Origin: an archaeon
Lineage (GTDB): Archaea > Iainarchaeota > Iainarchaeia > Iainarchaeales > Iainarchaeaceae
NCBI GenBank assembly: GCA_024653865.1
Contig: JANLHD010000046.1
Location: forward strand, 1 to 7,957
Direction of reading: 5' to 3'
DNA: 7,957 nucleotides
Below, in pieces: positions 6,464 through 7,957 of this stretch. Both the position numbers and the translations under genes were made by a program. Every line of letters starts with the position of its first letter. Positions within the stretch are counted from its first letter, which is position 1. The notes below the pieces were generated by a model, which saw nothing but the letters and a program-made list of their open reading frames with translations, had not been told where the DNA came from and did not search any database.

Positions 6464-6473
6464 ATATTTAAAT
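6464..6473 (-). promoter_or_regulatory. TATA box for the Cys-repeat lipoprotein gene
   Basis: On the minus strand this reads ATTTAAATAT, with A-rich sequence before it that could act as a BRE. Its centre is about 26 nt upstream of the ATG at 6442, the spacing of a leaderless archaeal transcript. This argues that the gene can be transcribed separately from the upstream beta-helix gene and supports the chosen start codon. Confidence 0.65.
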
Positions 6474-6485
6474 TTTTGTTTCCGC

Positions 6486-6497
6486 ATTTTCGAAAAT
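6486..6497. repeat. 12-bp perfect palindrome in the gap between the two minus-strand lipoproteins
   Basis: ATTTTCGAAAAT is fully self-complementary. It lies 10 nt past the stop of the beta-helix gene and about 13 nt upstream of the TATA box of the next gene. It could be a dimeric regulator site or a weak terminator-like element. Function unproven. Confidence 0.45.
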
Positions 6498-6507
6498 ACT
6501 GTTCTAA

Positions 6508-7947
6508 TCAATTCGCCGAGCCGTTTTCGAAACCCGTGTTTTCCGAAAATTCTTCGAGGCTCCATGTGTGCGGGATTATTGCATCATCTGAATCATTGTC
6601 ATGCCAGAAGTTATAGCCCCATTCGACCATTTGCGAGCCGGGCGAATCATTTGACCAGGAATTGTTTTCTATTTCATGGCCTGTTCCTGCAGCAAAATCC
6701 CTTCCAAGCGTCAGCAATATCGGCGTGATTGAATTTGTCCTCGAGGCAGAATTCCCGGTTATTGTCACCCCATCCATTTTTTCATAGCATTTAGTCGCGT
6801 CCTCATTAGGAGCCATGCTCGGAGGCGCACCTGTCCTAGTAACCATGTCAATTTCAAGGATTGCCGGGCCGTAGCTCGGTTCCGTGAATGTGTTGTTCCT
6901 GATGGCAAGGTTTTTGAGGCAATAGAACACAAGGTTCCCTTCCGGATAGAAAACTATGTCCCCGTTCTTGTTCCTGAAGGCATCAAGCTCTGTTGCGTTG
7001 TTTTCAAACGTATTGTTTTCAACAACATTGTTGTTGCTCCTTTTCACGCGAAGGGCCGCATAATTTGTGTCATGTATATAATTTCCCCTCACTAAGTTGT
7101 TGCCTTCCACGGGGTAATGCAATTCCTCGCCTATTCCTCCCCGAATCATAATGCCGTACATCGAGTCATGAATTTCATTGTCCTCAAAAATATTGTTGCT
7201 TTTGTCGGTCGAAATTCCGGCTGCTGTCCAGTCAACGCAATCCTGCCCTTTTCTGAAAATTGCATCGCTGATATTGAATCCCTTGATGGTAATGTAATCC
7301 GCGTCAACGGAGAACGCGTTGCACGCCGTGGCCTTAACAGAAACATCATCCCCGGGAAAGGCCGAGAATGTTATTCTCTTCTGCTCCGTGCCCGAAGCGC
7401 TTATCATAACTGATTCCTTATACGTTCCCTCCTTGACATACACTGTGGCCCCAGGTTTTGCTGACATCGCTGCCTTTTGGATAGTTAGCCAGGGATTTTG
7501 TTCCGAGCCATTTCCAAAGTCACTTCCCTGTTTGCTCACAAAAAATTCGTTGCCCACTGCGCAGGCTCCGCAATCCGCCTGGCAAGTTTCACAAGTTTCC
7601 CCCTCCTCACACACATCATTCTGGCATCGAGGCGGCTTTGGCTGTGGCGCGCAATCCTTTGGGCAGGCATTCGGGTTTGCGGATTCCTTTGCATCGCAGA
7701 TTCCGTCACCGCACTTTTCAACTTCAGGACAATCGGAAGGGCAGCTGTTCTCTTCTCCTGATTCGCAGATTTTATCCCCGCATAATGCGTTCAAAGGCTT
7801 TTCACAATCTGCCGGGCAATTTTTCCAGTTTTCATTTTGCGAGCAAGTTCCATCCCCGCATTGTGGGGTTACAGGCTCTGTGCATCCCGCAAGAAATAGC
7901 AAAAGTATGGCTGCAGCCAGAACAATGTTTGTCAAATTGCCCCTCAT
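6508..7947 (-). CDS. Lipoprotein with Cys-repeat stalk and right-handed beta-helix (479 aa)
   Basis: The signal MRGNLTNIVLAAAILLLFLAGC gives lipid anchor C22. Four Cys repeats of the same family as the neighbouring gene follow at 30-48, 56-73, 79-99 and 108-126. The middle two vary in length (18 and 21 residues), and the fourth carries an extra C119 plus C129. From residue 134 the sequence FFVSKQGSDFGNGSEQNPW, TIQKAA and GATVYVKEGTY match the start of DUF1565/pectate-lyase-like beta-helices. Asn-rich NosD-type rungs follow near 251, 283, 306, 345 and 392, with several N-x-S/T sequons. Relatives bind or cleave polysaccharides, but I cannot identify catalytic residues. The start chosen is ATG 7947; a TTG directly before it (7950) is possible and would add one residue. 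Only 10 nt of upstream sequence is visible, so the promoter is not seen. TGA ends the gene 65 nt before the next lipoprotein start. Confidence 0.9.
   Translation of the reverse strand: MRGNLTNIVLAAAILLLFLAGCTEPVTPQCGDGTCSQNENWKNCPADCEKPLNALCGDKICESGEENSCPSDCPEVEKCGDGICDAKESANPNACPKDCAPQPKPPRCQNDVCEEGETCETCQADCGACAVGNEFFVSKQGSDFGNGSEQNPWLTIQKAAMSAKPGATVYVKEGTYKESVMISASGTEQKRITFSAFPGDDVSVKATACNAFSVDADYITIKGFNISDAIFRKGQDCVDWTAAGISTDKSNNIFEDNEIHDSMYGIMIRGGIGEELHYPVEGNNLVRGNYIHDTNYAALRVKRSNNNVVENNTFENNATELDAFRNKNGDIVFYPEGNLVFYCLKNLAIRNNTFTEPSYGPAILEIDMVTRTGAPPSMAPNEDATKCYEKMDGVTITGNSASRTNSITPILLTLGRDFAAGTGHEIENNSWSNDSPGSQMVEWGYNFWHDNDSDDAIIPHTWSLEEFSENTGFENGSAN
7570..7860 (-). repeat. Four Cys repeats forming the stalk of the beta-helix lipoprotein
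   Basis: This encodes residues 30-126: CGDGTC, CGDKIC, CGDGIC and CQNDVC units, each ending in C-x3-C with Asp before the last Cys. Spacing between the second and third Cys is 8, 7, 10 and 8 residues, so this array is less regular than the one in the neighbouring gene. Confidence 0.9.
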
Positions 7948-7957
7948 CAATCTATAG

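Noticed and set aside
6443..6565. N-terminal extension of the Cys-repeat lipoprotein to an upstream start at 6565
   Set aside because: It would put 41 charged residues before the signal peptide and overlap the end of the beta-helix gene by 58 nt. The ATG at 6442 has a TATA box at the right spacing.
6255..6728. 157-codon plus-strand open frame spanning the two minus-strand lipoproteins
   Set aside because: It crosses the intergenic gap and both genes, with no domain or promoter, while both minus-strand genes have signal peptides and clear domains.

Overview
The window looks archaeal. The evidence is a tRNA-Ser gene with an intron at position 37/38 bounded by a bulge-helix-bulge, TATA boxes about 25 nt upstream of start codons (leaderless genes), plain T-run terminators, an archaeal-type tRNA-dihydrouridine synthase, and several lipobox surface proteins together with an N-glycosylation-sequon-rich surface protein. 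Base composition is close to balanced. The C-x4-C-x8-C-x3-C repeats and the multi-module surface protein remind me of DPANN archaea such as Diapherotrites or Micrarchaeota. That placement is an impression from the protein style, not something the sequence proves.

Layout. Positions 1-1797 (+) hold the C-terminal 598 codons of a large secreted or surface protein made of beta-sandwich-like modules. Its stop overlaps (ATGA) the start of a 247-residue lipoprotein at 1794-2537 (+). That gene runs convergently into a tRNA-dihydrouridine synthase gene at 2534-3499 (-), and the two share a TTAA as both stop codons. A TATA-like element at 3531-3540 separates dus from the intron-containing tRNA-Ser(GCU) at 3608-3772 (+). 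A second lipoprotein at 3835-4911 (+), predicted to be a PD40/TolB-like beta-propeller, follows with its own promoter. On the opposite strand lie two tandem lipoproteins: 6508-7947 (-), a right-handed beta-helix on a stalk of four Cys-rich repeats, and 4991-6442 (-), an 11-repeat Cys-rich protein with an Ig-like insert and a 12-cysteine C-terminal module.

How the genes fit together. Five of the six protein genes encode exported proteins, four of them with a lipobox, so this is mainly a cell-envelope locus interrupted by a small tRNA and tRNA-modification unit. The two minus-strand lipoproteins share the same disulfide-rich repeat and probably arose by module exchange. Their role (adhesion, glycan binding, cell-cell contact) is inference. 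There is no gene-free stretch over 300 bases: the gaps are 3500-3607, 3773-3834, 4912-4990, 6443-6507 and 7948-7957. I see no CRISPR, transposase, rRNA or attachment site.
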